Assembly (NCBI GenBank): GCA_024138025.1
Contig: JAMXBD010001378.1
Location: forward strand, 248,001-312,000
Reading direction: 5' to 3'
DNA: 64,000 nucleotides
From: Combretum micranthum
Taxonomy: Eukaryota > Streptophyta > Magnoliopsida > Myrtales > Combretaceae
Position 1 is the first letter of the stretch. Every line of letters begins with the position of its first letter. The notes beneath the pieces were generated by a model, which saw nothing but the letters and a program-made list of their open reading frames with translations, did no database searches and was not told where the DNA came from. The translations under genes and the position numbers were made by a program. Of this stretch, positions 11,531-22,010 are shown in pieces.

Positions 11531-13090
11531 CATTAAAATTTAAGGCTTTATTATATCTATCCCTTAAGGACTTCATTTATTAAATAAAACTTTCATTTGA
11601 GTTTGGAAAATAGGTGTTTTTATGGCAATAATCCAAAATTACGAATTTCCTAAATTGAGTAGTAACTCAAAATTTCCTATATTGTTTCTACTCTTTATTT
11701 TGCATACTCCTCTTATCAAATCTCATTCCAACTTATAAAAATCATCACTTAATGATATCTATTACTTATACCCTTCATTTTTCATATAAAACAAAAGATT
11801 TAGAGTTGATAAAAAAGTTTTTAAAGCATGGTTTTGAAGTCATATGAATTTTTCATTTGAATATTTCAACCAAAAACTTTTCCTTTTCAAGTTCCTTGTC
11901 TTATCTACTTAAAGATTTACTAACTACAATATTTATATACACAAGATAAAGCCTTTATGAGCATTAATGCATTAAAACACAAAATATTCATGAGATCATG
12001 AATGTCAAGTATAATATGAGTATCTAAATACTAGATCTACTACTTATGATGAATGAAATGAAGTTTGAAAGCATGAACATGGATTTTTATGCAAGATCTC
12101 TACTTTACTCTACTATTATATGCATGAACATGAATATATTCCAACAAAAACTCATTTAAACACAAGATCTACTCTTGTGATGGCTTGATATTCATGTAGT
12201 AGTATTTTCTTGTCCCTAGCAAGTGCTCATGGGGACTTAAATGTGAAAATACCCATGAATAATCTTGCCATTGCAAGATTTAATGATAAAAGGTTTAGGA
12301 TTTATCACCTAAAGTTTGAAATAGAAGGGAAATGAAGAAGAAAAGAACTCAAGTGAGTGAGTATGGTGTGTGGAAGGGTGCTACAACAAAAGAGGGAGTT
12401 AGAGAGAGAGTTGTGTAATTTTTTTTGAAACAAAAGAAGTAAATGAAGGAGAGAGAATGTAAAAGATTATTTATAGTAAGTAAATTAGGGTTTGTTTAAG
12501 GGAGAGAGTTTGAATTACTTTGTTTTGTAAATTATGTAATAAAAGTCTTAATTTGTAATAATTTTTAGAGACAAATTTTCATTGGAAAGAACATGTAATT
12601 GAGTGTTTGTAAGAATGTAAGAGTAAGAATGGCTTATGAGCGTAGTTGGTTGTACTTGTGAATAGTAATGAATAGTAACAAGATAATTACTTTACCATAG
12701 TAAGGAAAATACGATAAAAGGCTATATCTATATTTTTTATAAACCGAAAAATTATAAAATTTATATTTTTGAAATTTTATTAAATTTTGGTTCTTAAGAG
12801 TATTTGAAATATTTTTCCGAATTTCTAGTTTCGGTGCTTGCTTTTCCGTAATGGATCTCGGGAAGGCCCGGAATAGAAATTTTTCAAAATTAGAACTTTT
12901 ATGGTTTGAAATATACTTTAAAACAATATTCCACATTAAATTATTTTATAAAAGTTCTTTTAATTGGAAACCAAAGGAAAGGCGGATCCAGGGTTCCTAG
13001 GTTTCTCTCACAAGCTTATACTAATCCGGTTTAGGGTTTTAGTTTTCGGTTTCGAAGTTTACTTGATTACTAGGAAAACCGGTGTTTACA
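11531..13090 (-). repeat. Reverse B-type LTR, 5' portion
   Basis: The right edge GGTGTTTACA is the reverse complement of a TGTAAACACC start. Its first 200 bp mirror the B LTR that begins at 13118 (TTACTTGATTACTAGG and the CGGTTT blocks). On the minus strand it carries a TATA box (12467-12476) and a leader donor CTTTAG/GTGATA near 12312. The LTR is cut at 11530 by the forward C-like LTR and its other end is outside the window. Confidence 0.85.
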
Positions 13091-13117
13091 GTGATGCTTC
13101 AAGGAAGGTCTTGGATG
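13091..13117 (+). pseudogene. RNase H fragment of a dead pol, part 1
   Basis: These 27 bases match the A element's RNase H around the catalytic Asp (compare 56369-56395: GATGCATCAAG, GGTCTTGGATG). They are all that remains between two LTRs of opposite orientation; the frame resumes at 16546. Confidence 0.8.
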
Positions 13118-13812
13118 TGTAAACCAAGATTTCCTAGTAATCAAGTAAACTTGAAAACCAAAAACAAAACCCTAAACCAGATTAGTTCAAGCTTTGTGAG
13201 AGAAACCTAGAAACCCTAGATCCGGCTTTCCTTTGGTTTCAAATCAAAAGAACCTTTATAAAATAATTAATGTGAATATTGTTTTAAAGTATATTTCAAA
13301 CCATAGAAAGTTTTGATTTCAAGAAATTTTCTATTCCGGGCTTTCTCGAGCTCCATTACGGAAAAACAAGCCCTGGAACTAGAAATTCATAAAAATATTC
13401 CGGATACTCTTTAGAACCGAAATTTTATAAGGATTTCAAAAATATAAATTTTATAATTTTTCGGGTTATAAAAATTACAGTTATAGCCCTTTTCCATATT
13501 TTATTTACTACCAGTAAAGTAAATGTCTTGTCTACTATTTATTACTATTCACAAGTACAACCTACTATACACACAAGCCATACCTTAGTCTTACATCCTT
13601 ACAAATACTCATTATATTTTCTTTTCCAATGAATTTTTTCTATTAACAAATTATCAATTTAATACTTTTATTACATAAATTATAAATTAAACAATTTCAA
13701 ACCTCTCCTCTCTTCCCTCTTAGCTTAGCCAGCGCACACCCCCCTAATTTGTTTCCAATTTGCTTATTTTTATTTTCTTTTATTAATTAAAAAAAAATCC
13801 TAATTCACTTAA

Positions 13813-13820
13813 TATAAATA
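13813..13820 (+). promoter_or_regulatory. LTR promoter TATA box (B)
   Basis: TATAAATA, followed by a CT-rich leader and a donor 165 bp further on; a C-tract lies 69 bp upstream. Confidence 0.6.
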
Positions 13821-15287
13821 GTCTTTTAATTTTCTCTCTCTTCCATTTTCATTTCATTTCTTTAAATCTTACAAAATCCTCTCTATTCTCCTCTCAATTG
13901 CCGTGACTCCCATCCCCAACACACACACACAAAACAAGCTTCATTCTTCTTCGTTTCTTCACTTAATCCAACTTTAGGTGATGAATCTTAAGCCTTCCTA
14001 CCATTTAATCTTGTAAGGGTAAGATTATTCACGAGTATTTTCACTTTAAGTCCCCATGAGCATTTGCTAGGGAAAAAATGCTAATATATGAATGTTAAGC
14101 CGTCACAAGAGTGGATCTTGTGTTTGAATGAGTTTTTGTTGAAATATTTTCATGTTCATGCATATAAATGTAGAGATCTTGCATAAACGTCCATGATCAA
14201 GCTTTTAAACTCCTTTTCATGCATTATAAGTAGTAGATCTAGCATTTAGATACTCATATTATACTTGACATTCATAATCACATGGATTTTGTGTTTTCAT
14301 GCATTAATGCTCATAAAGATTTGATCTTATATATAAATGTGGTAGCTAGTAGATCTTTAGGTAGATAAGACAAAGAACTTAAAAAGGAAAAAGCTTTTGT
14401 TGGAAATATTCAAAGAAAAATTCGTATGACTTCAAAGCTACATTTTAAAAAGCCTTTGTAACTTTAAAACTCATGTTTAATGTGAAAAATGAAGGGTATA
14501 GGTAATAGATATCATTAAACAGTGATTTGTATAAGTTGAAATGAGTTTTGAAGATTAATGTATTAAACAAGAAGTAGAATCAAGATAGAAAATTTTGAGT
14601 TACTAGTCAACTTGTGAAATTCGTAATTTTGGATGAAGGCCATAAAAACACCTATTATCCAAGCTCAAAATAAAATTTTTATGTAATAAAGGAAGTCCTT
14701 AAGGAATAGGTATCATAAAGTCTTAAATTTTAATGCATTAAACAAGTTTTTCCTAAAAGAATCATTCAAAAAATTGGATTTCTAAAAATTCGGATTTTTG
14801 AGTAAGTCCTATTTGAAAACATATTTGCAAAGTGTAAAATGCAAATTTTTTATGTAAAAATGAAGGTCTTAGGTAGTAAAGGTTAGGAAGACTCAATTTT
14901 AACCAAGATAACTAGAAATTCCTAAGAATTAATCCCCAAACACAAATGAGTTATCAAAGTTAGAAAATTAGATTTCTCATAAGTAGTTATTGTTGAAGTC
15001 TTGTAAAATAAAGAGTTCTAAAATTTTTTTAAAGCAAAAATCATCAAGATCATGCAAAAATTAAATTCATCACATGTCATACATGTTAGGAAATCATTCA
15101 TATTGCATGAATAATTGATTTATCAAGTGGAAACATTTCAAGCAATTACAAAACTTTTTTCGAAATGGAAACCGTTACTGATCGAACTGATCCTTTTGTT
15201 TCGTGACCCAAATATTTTCAAAACTTGAAAATAATTTTAGAAATAGATATATCTTTCGAAGTAGATGGAAATCGATATAAAATTTGC

Positions 15288-15339
15288 GAAATTCCGAGTT
15301 AAAATGACCGAGTTATGGCCTTTTCAAGTTGGGACTTCC
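15288..15339 (+). promoter_or_regulatory. Palindromic dyad (B copy)
   Basis: The most diverged copy: TTAAAATG is kept, but the 3' arm reads CTTTTCAA. Confidence 0.45.
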
Positions 15340-15434
15340 ACGGATAGCGAGAATTGCGAGATTGTTAAGTTTTGATATATAGTTTGGATTAGTTAAGCGA
15401 TGAAATACTTATTAGGGTATTTCTTCCTTTATAG

Positions 15435-15503
15435 GTGATTCCGAAACCGACAATTCTCTACCACCGGACTATTACTACTAAACGATCGGTGAACCAGGGC
15501 CGA
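15435..15503 (+). other. Predicted LTR micro-exon 2 (B)
   Basis: Acceptor TTTATAG ends at 15434, donor GTGAGT at 15504; 69 nt. It reads DSETDNSLPPDYYY then TAA (15437-15481). The ATG seen in other copies is lost here. Confidence 0.5.
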
Positions 15504-15810
15504 GTGAGTATCACTTCTGATTTCAATTATTGTTTGTGATTGTAATGGTAGTTGCACTAGATACTTGGCAAAGATAAAGTGAATATGCATGATGGGGTTG
15601 AACGGGAATTATATATGATTGATGTTGTTATGACAAGTTGAATTTAAAGAATATCGAAGCCAGTTGATTAATCATTACTTGTATATATGAGCTAGGATTG
15701 ACTGTTTGTGGATATTGATTGGTCAGTTAAAAGAATTGGTATAATTGATTATTCGGAATTGAATATGAAATTGAAATCATTATCATAATGGGGATAAAGC
15801 ATTAGCATTT

Positions 15811-15942
15811 GTTGGTTTTCCGTGATCCTAGACGGTGTAAAGGTTGGTTAATCATGATTCATAAAATGAATTATTGAGTTAGTTAATCGTGATCCATAAA
15901 ACGAATTTATAAGTTGGTTGACCATGAGCCTAAATGGCGTCG
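15811..15942 (+). repeat. Minisatellite in B LTR, about 35 bp x 4
   Basis: Units start at 15811, 15843, 15878 and 15913 with a GTTGGTTAAYCRTGATYCATAA core. The reverse B LTR at 47651-47780 has the same repeat. Confidence 0.75.
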
Positions 15943-15974
15943 GTATCGCAGGATTCATTAATCTGCTAACCCGA

Positions 15975-16023
15975 GATAGAGGGCGCAAGTCCATCCACAT
16001 ATGATTTCCGGCTGGTCATATGT
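15975..16023 (+). other. Two adjacent stem-loops (B LTR)
   Basis: First stem GATAGA/TCCATC has one A-C mismatch; second stem ACATATGA (15997-16004)/TCATATGT (16016-16023) is a perfect 8 bp with CCGG in the loop. Confidence 0.6.
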
Positions 16024-16158
16024 TTGTTGAATTCATGTGTTTGATGCATATCATTTGTCTGATTAATCACTTGTTTGATTGATGTGTTATAATTGTGATC
16101 ATGGAAGTTTTCACTCACTAAGCTAGTATAGCTTACGCCCTATTTCTATTTATTATAG

Positions 16159-16200
16159 CACGAGTTTATATGGCTTAGACCAATACAGGCTACAGCTCAG
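16159..16200 (+). other. Predicted LTR micro-exon 3 (B)
   Basis: The acceptor ATTTATTATAG ends at 16158; the donor (CAG, GTATAG) starts at 16201; 42 nt. The reverse B LTR (47394-47435) and the A2 LTR (20153-20194) also give 42 nt. Confidence 0.5.
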
Positions 16201-16540
16201 GTATAGGAGCTAGGCGTTTCCTATAGAAGTTGTATTCAAATTATTTAGACTTCCACAAGAAACAAGAGACTCTGGATGACTGTAATGGACCTTTAAATAT
16301 TCTTTTGCGGGGGAATGCCCCTTAGACTATGTAACGTATTGTTTGTGCGTTTTGATTTATTATCTAATGCTATTGAATGCCGAATTAAACTATTTAACTC
16401 CATTGAATAGAGTATTCTATTGTCGTAAAGGAACGCCTTACATCTATATAAGACCCCCGAAAGACTTGGATAGTAACTCGAGAGTCTTATATGGCATGTG
16501 GTGGACTGTTACATTTAAGATACCCCTATGGGGCGTGACA

Positions 16541-17062
16541 GGATATGTACTAATGCAGGAAGGAAAGTTATTACTTATGCTTCCCGACAGTGAGACCACA
16601 TGAGCAAAACTACCTTACACATAATTTAGAGTTAGCTGCAATTGTTTTTGCTTTGAAGATTTAGAGGCACAACTTATATAGACAAAGGTGTGAAATATAC
16701 ACAGATCATAAAAGCCTTAAGTATCTATTCATGTAGAAGGAACTAAATATGAGGCAAAGAAGACGGTTGGAGTTGATTAAAGATTATGATCTAGGAATTA
16801 ACTATTGTCTAGGAAAGGTAAATGCAGTTGTGGATGCTCTAAGCCAGAAAAATTATGGCAAAGTAGCTGCATTAATTACAAGTCAAAAGGACCTAATAAG
16901 AGAATTCGAGAAATTGAAGATTGAATTTATTGGACAATGTATGGAACTAGAGATAGCCAATTTGGTATTGAACCGACCTTAGTTGAGGAATCAAAGAGGC
17001 TCAACGATATGATGAAGTAATGAAAAAGCTTAAGAAGGAGGTTTAAGAAGGAAAATACTCTA
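16541..17062 (+). pseudogene. RNase H and linker of a dead pol, part 2
   Basis: This continues the 13091 fragment. Translation recovers the chromovirus RNase H hallmarks in broken frames: a VLMQEGK-like start, the acidic LELAAIVFAL helix (stop after it), [10 protein letters not shown], and the open stretch 16749-16982 with [20 protein letters not shown]. The linker towards integrase follows with stops. It ends where an A2 LTR starts at 17063. It is close to 56385-56890 of the A element, so it comes from a related element. It encodes no working enzyme. Confidence 0.85.
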
Positions 17063-17781
17063 TGTAAACCCCCAAATTTTTTTAATCATTTTAGCATAAA
17101 ACCCTAAACCGGAAGTCAACCAGAACCCTAAAAGTCAACAAACCCTAGTGTACCGTAACTGCTTAAGTCTGGCATTGCCGTTTTCTTTGGCCCTAGAAAA
17201 CGAAGTTGAAATAATTAGCTAGAATAGTTCGTAATAACTATAGGTAATATAAAAATATCAGTTTTGCAAATTTTGGGTGTCCTTTGAACCCGATTGGACC
17301 AGTTCTTGAAAAATGTGTCTTAGGGCTCGGAATAGTAAAAATATTCCAAATATACCGTTAGACTCGTAAAAATATAAGATTTCCATAAATATCAATTTCG
17401 TAATTTTTCGGTAAGTAAAAATAGTAGATATAGCTATTATATGTGTATTTTCTTACTATCGGTACTTTATTAGTCATATATACTGTCATTACTCTATTCA
17501 TTCTTATTTTACATTATTCTTTCTCTCTACTTTTTCTTACACCTACTCTTACAAGCACCATAACCTATAACCTTTACTTGTTACCTTTCCCATAACTTTA
17601 TTTCACATCTACCTTACATATTACTTCTTTTAATTAACAAAAAGCAAAAATTAAATCACTCCCTCTCTATTATATGTATGGCCGTGCCCTATGCGCCTCC
17701 CTCCTCCCCCCCCCCCACTCTTCCTCAATTTTGTTTCAATTTTTATTTATTTTAATCATACAAAAATCCCTCCACATTTTC

Positions 17782-17790
17782 CTATAAATA
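17782..17790 (+). promoter_or_regulatory. LTR promoter TATA box (A2, 5' LTR)
   Basis: CTATAAATA with a poly-C stretch 65 bp upstream and an ATG-free, CA-rich leader downstream that ends at the donor CTTTAG/GTAACC (17972/17973). It would drive the genomic RNA. Confidence 0.7.
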
Positions 17791-19237
17791 CCCCCTCCTC
17801 TTTCATTTCATTCACACAATTACTACCCACAAATTCATACAAAAACTCTCCCAAAATCTCTTCCCAAAACTCTCTCAAAATACCATCCCAAAACTCTCTC
17901 AAAATAATTCCACAACAACTTCTACCAACAACTAAAACCCATAACCATATAACAATACCAAGTCTTCTTTAGGTAACCACTTCATATTATTTTCTTCTTC
18001 TTCATGTCATGTAACTTTATATGACCATAGTGTGAGTTTCCAAAGACTACAAGTTATGGAAGCTACATTATGTTCATGTATTATTCTTGTTCATGAAAAA
18101 TCTATTTATGTTCATGTTATTATTTTGTTTAAATTATTGTTACTATATCTAAGTATTATTATATATATATATATTCTTTAGAGTATATAAGCTCACTTGC
18201 AATTTATTTACTTTATGCAATGCAATTTATTTACTTATTCCTTGTTATATTAAGACTAGTCTTAGTCTTAGACTTGTCCTCATCAAGTCAAAAAAAATTT
18301 TCTTTCTTTCATTTTAATTTTATTTTGGGACTAGTCTACTTCTTAGTCCCGGGAGCCTTGAAAAAGCTAAGACTCTAATACTTGACTTTATTATTATGTT
18401 GTTTTTGTTTACTATTATTTCTCATAAATCATGTTCATTTAGATTGTTGTCCAAAATTTTCAATTTCTAAAAATAATAAACAAAAGAAGATTTTGTCACT
18501 TAGAAATAAGTTTATGTAAAGAATAAAATCTATATTCTAAAATAAAATCAATTCTTTTCAAGTTACAAAAAGAACCCACTACAAATTTTAGAAACTACTT
18601 TTACTATAAGAAGCTTCTTGAATCCTTTATTATTCCACTTTGTTTTTCAAAAGAAAATAATGGTTGGTACAAGAATACTTTTTATGAAAAAGATAGAAAA
18701 AAATGAAAGGCTAAGGAATTTTTTTAAATAAAGACTTTTACAAACAAATAGGCAAAGGAAATTGTATAGGAAAAGTAGTACTAATATAAGAGAACTTAGA
18801 AAATAAAAAAAATTTCTTTCCAAAAAGTTATTTGGGAAAAATAATAACAAAAAAAACATAAAACCCTTTTGGAAAACAAAAGAAACAAGATATTCATTTC
18901 AAGAGAATTACAAAATCAATTTTTGTAATCTATATTTTTCTAAAAACTTCAAACCGACATTGTTTTACTCAAGAAATATAATTGGACAACAAAACACTTG
19001 AGCATGCTTAAATATGAGTTATATAGCTATAAAAAGAGAATTTTTCAACTATATAGATAACTAAGTATTTATCAAGCAAGTTTTGAATGAATGAACCAAA
19101 GTTGTTTTTCAATTAGAAAATTCGTGGTGGATTTCGTCACCACTGTTTCGGGGCCTAAATAGGGTAGTTTGAAAAAAATAGTTTGAGAAATGAATAGATC
19201 TTTTCGAGTAGGTAGAAATCGGTATATTATATACGCG

Positions 19238-19282
19238 ATTCCGAGTTAAAATGACCACGTTATGGCCATTTTAAATTGGAAC
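19238..19282 (+). promoter_or_regulatory. Palindromic dyad (A2, 5' LTR)
   Basis: TTAAAATG and CATTTTAA arms flank CCACGTTATGG. The 3' LTR copy is at 27796-27840. Confidence 0.6.
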
Positions 19283-19380
19283 TTTCCTTTATACGAACTT
19301 TAACGTTATTTTGACATTGTTTTGTCAAAATTCAAGAAAATCATCAAGGAATGCTCATTGTGGGTATTTTCTTTGGCTAG

Positions 19381-19478
19381 GGGACCACGAGGAAGGATTC
19401 CTTTATCCTGAAGATTATTACGATTAAGTGAAGTGTGTAAACGACTCACCCGCATAGAGGAATAGTCAACATGGCATC
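19381..19478 (+). other. Predicted LTR micro-exon 2 (A2)
   Basis: Acceptor TTGGCTAG ends at 19380; donor GTGAGT at 19479. It reads DHEEGFLYPEDYYD and TAA (19383-19427). In the 3' LTR copy (from 27940) one T is lost and the stop with it. Confidence 0.5.
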
Positions 19479-19786
19479 GTGAGTTTATTTCCTTAAAATG
19501 CTATACTTGTTGTGCTTGTAAATTAGTTGCATTAGAATTAGGAAAAGACAAATCGATATGTATGTAAAATAATTTTTGAAAGAATCCTAAGAATATCGGA
19601 GCCGAAATTGATTTAAATGCTTGTTTTAGTATAACCTTTGATTTGTATGAAATTCCTTGATCGCCTTAAATTCAATAATAATTATGCTATGACATCATAA
19701 ATAAATGAATTCATGCATACCACGAAGTGAGTCACATTGCATATGGGTTATTATCCTTGGGTGAGAAGGATAGTAGGCTCATGTCG

Positions 19787-19858
19787 AAAGCAACACTTGG
19801 CGGAGTATCCAAAGAGATTGCTTGGCGGCTAAAGGGAAATGCTTGGCGGAAAATCCGA
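19787..19858 (+). repeat. Short tandem repeat in A2 LTR
   Basis: Three units of about 24 bp centred on GCTTGGCGG. The 3' LTR copy (28345-28455) has a further unit. Confidence 0.65.
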
Positions 19859-19968
19859 AAGCAAGGTCAATTCAAGTAGATTTGGAATGCATGGTGATGA
19901 GTGCTCGTGAGCATAATTTTTTTTTTCACTAAAACTACTTGATTTGAGGTTAAGTATCACCAAACCCC

Positions 19969-20015
19969 GAATGGAGGGCGCAAATCCATTCAATATAGTT
20001 CCCGAAAAGCTATAT
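19969..20015 (+). other. Two adjacent stem-loops (A2, 5' LTR)
   Basis: GAATGGA (19969-19975)/TCCATTC (19985-19991) with loop GGGCGCAAA, then ATATAG (19993-19998)/CTATAT (20010-20015). Confidence 0.65.
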
Positions 20016-20152
20016 GCTTGTTTGCCCACGTGTATGTTACATCACATTTGATTGCTTAAACAACTTGTTTGAAATTTTGTTACAAGAAGTTATTTATGGA
20101 AATAGTTCTCACTAAGCCTGTTAGCTTATACCCTCATAGATATCTTTTGCAG

Positions 20153-20194
20153 TTTCCCTATTTATGGTTAAGGCCACGAGGACCCTGCGGTCAG
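20153..20194 (+). other. Predicted LTR micro-exon 3 (A2)
   Basis: The acceptor ATCTTTTGCAG ends at 20152 and the donor (TCAG, GTAATT) starts at 20195; 42 nt. Confidence 0.5.
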
Positions 20195-20535
20195 GTAATT
20201 TCTTTTTGGGTAAAGGAAATTTAGATGAAATATAGTATTAGTATTAATGTACAAATATTCTTGTAATAGATTAGTAATCACGGGGAAGTATCCCTAAGCT
20301 TGTAAAGATCATTGTTATAAGTGAATGATTATTATGAATCCTCTTTTCTTAATGTGTTATTTATATCTTCTTAAGCTTCATAATTCCATATATGGTCCTC
20401 TAAAGTTGTGAAAGCACACCTTACACTTAATATAAAAGCTGTTGGGAATGGCTAAGGTTGTCATACTTAAGCTTTAATATTGAGTGTGGCGGACTGTCAC
20501 GTTTAGGGTACCTGTTGGGGCGTGACAGTTTAAGT

Positions 20536-20547
20536 TGGTATCAGAGC
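20536..20547 (+). other. Primer binding site, initiator tRNA-Met
   Basis: TGGTATCAGAGC, eight bases after the LTR end, is complementary to the 3' end of plant initiator tRNA-Met, as usual in this class. Confidence 0.92.
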
Positions 20548-20655
20548 ATGGTTAAGAATCCAGAAATCATAAGTATAGAATTGGACTTAAGAAGAATTGA
20601 ATAGAAATAAGGAAGACTTAGATGAAATAGAATGGGTAGAATAAGTCTTCTAATC

Positions 20656-20671
20656 TCTCTCTTTTACATAG
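20656..20671 (+). other. Candidate splice acceptor before extra ORF
   Basis: A pyrimidine run ending CATAG at 20671. Joined to the exon 3 donor at 20195 it would remove LTR end and primer site (477 nt) and place the extra ORF near the 5' end of a spliced RNA. Inference. Confidence 0.35.
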
Positions 20672-20685
20672 ATCACCATAGATGA

Positions 20686-21681
20686 GGCTCGTCTTCAAGC
20701 CAAGAACTTCGAAAAGGACCTTTCGAAAAACCAGAGAATTACCGATTGAGACTTAGAGTTTTATGCGAGGAGTTTGCCCTAGCAGGACAACCTAAGACCG
20801 TTCGGGAAATGTTCCTAATCTGGAAGAGGGGAATGATGCAAACCGAATGGAAGGGAGTAGTATGAACTATTCACAACTGCCCTATAGGTAAGAAAATGAC
20901 TGAGTTTGAGATAATATACGCTGTGGAACGAATCATTGCCATGGACCACCGACCAATGCTGAAAGAAGCAACTTTTGTCCTTAGAGAAGATGGAGGTCGA
21001 ACTTCACCAGATTTTCGAACTTGGACCCGGATTGGACCAATGTTTGTTTACGCCCATGATAACCTGATGGATCATCTCGAATGGATGAGGGCTGACATCA
21101 ACAATATATTCGACTAGCATGGAGTATATCAGGAAATGCTACGACCCCCAACTCAAGTATCTATTAAGCCGCCTGCTTTCATAGGAATCCAACTAGGGAG
21201 GAACGAGGCCCTACGTCTTCAAGAGGATGGATCAGTGATAAGAGACGAACCAATGCAAGGGATGAGTGATAATTCGGATGATGAATCCGATGAGGACCCA
21301 GAGGAAAGTCAAGAAGAAAGACCAGCGCATGAGGTAAGGGATCAAGCCACAGTGGGAGTTGAGGAACCTTGGACTAGTGATGAATTAAGAATCATCCGCT
21401 ATCTAGAAGGACGACAGACTCGAGGATGACAAGGAATAGACTCCACGATGAACACAGAAAATGCTCCAACTAACGAAAACGATAGTATGGAGACTAAAGG
21501 AACAGTCACTTGGAAGACCATTGATGAGATAGCGCCAGTGATGACAGGGGAAGAACTAATCGACTACCACGAGAGAACAAGGGATAGAGAACGGAAGAGA
21601 AGGAAATACTTTGATCAAATCATGAGGAGTTTGAACCCAGGATCATCCAGCAGCAATCCGGGAGATGCACCCAAAGAATGA
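20686..21681 (+). pseudogene. Additional ORF upstream of gag, unknown function
   Basis: One frame runs about 331 codons from 20686 to the TGA at 21679-21681 and is interrupted only by TGA (20863), TAG (21115) and TGA (21427). Each stop can arise from a single C-to-T or G-to-A change. The first 145 codons contain a basic, possibly globular part (stretches GPFEKPENYRLRLRVLCEEF and EIIYAVERIIAMDHRPMLKE). The middle (codons about 200-230) is very acidic (DNSDDESDEDPEESQEE) and the end is lysine/arginine-rich. I recognise no domain. The start is unclear: an ATG at 20682 is one frame off. The A element has no counterpart in its 790 bp between primer site and gag. Extra ORFs before gag are known in Ogre/Tat-group elements but would be unusual in a chromovirus. 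Confidence 0.6.
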
Positions 21682-22010
21682 AGAAAGGAGGGTAGGACGA
21701 CGGAGCATATCCCTAGAAGTCCAGCTTGAATTTTTGTAATCATAAACTAGATTCACAATCTTAGTCTATCTTTTAATTTCTAGAACAATGTTTATTATTT
21801 TTCTATATAATTTCCTTTTGTGATTTGCCTTGTAGAAGATTTCTAATTTCATGTATGAATTTTTTTTTATTTCTACGATGATGCTTTAAGTTTGATTTCA
21901 GAAATTGTCTTGATTTAAATTTTATTAGCTTTTATGTATATTAAAGTTTCCGTTGCATCCACCAATTTCTAATGAAAATTCAATTAAGTATCAAAAACTT
22001 CTAAAACCTA
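21682..22010 (+). other. AT-rich spacer before gag
   Basis: No gene is visible. A stretch near 21910-21950 (CTTGATTTAAATTTTATTAG) parallels CTTGATTTAAATTTCTAG at 53301-53316 in the A element and may be a conserved acceptor for a spliced gag RNA. Confidence 0.4.

Larger units (their letters stand above)
13118..16540 (+). repeat. Solo B-type LTR
   Basis: It starts TGTAAACCAAG and ends GGGCGTGACA, 3423 bp, with 5-bp flanks GGATG (13113-13117) and GGATA (16541-16545) differing by one base. The flanking sequences join into one RNase H reading frame, proving insertion into a pol. It contains a C-tract (13733-13744), TATA (13813-13820), leader donor CTTTAG/GTGATG (13978), dyad (15288-15339), exon 2 (15435-15503), tandem repeats (15811-15942), stem-loops (15975-16023), TAAGCTA hairpin (16119-16135) and exon 3 (16159-16200). 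No internal coding region. Confidence 0.92.
17063..20527 (+). repeat. 5' LTR of A2 element
   Basis: TGTAAACCCC to GGCGTGACA. Ordered signals: telo-box motifs within the first 100 bp, C-tract 17700-17717, TATA 17782-17790, leader donor at 17973, hairpins (18179-18350), dyad (19238-19282), exon 2 (19381-19478), tandem repeats (19787-19858), stem-loops (19969-20015) and exon 3 (20153-20194). Confidence 0.93.

Noticed and set aside
17691..17972. Proline/Asn-rich ORF of 93 aa starting in the poly-C tract, and the similar one at 26246
   Set aside because: It covers the promoter C-tract, TATA box and leader of the A2 LTR and starts upstream of the likely transcription start.
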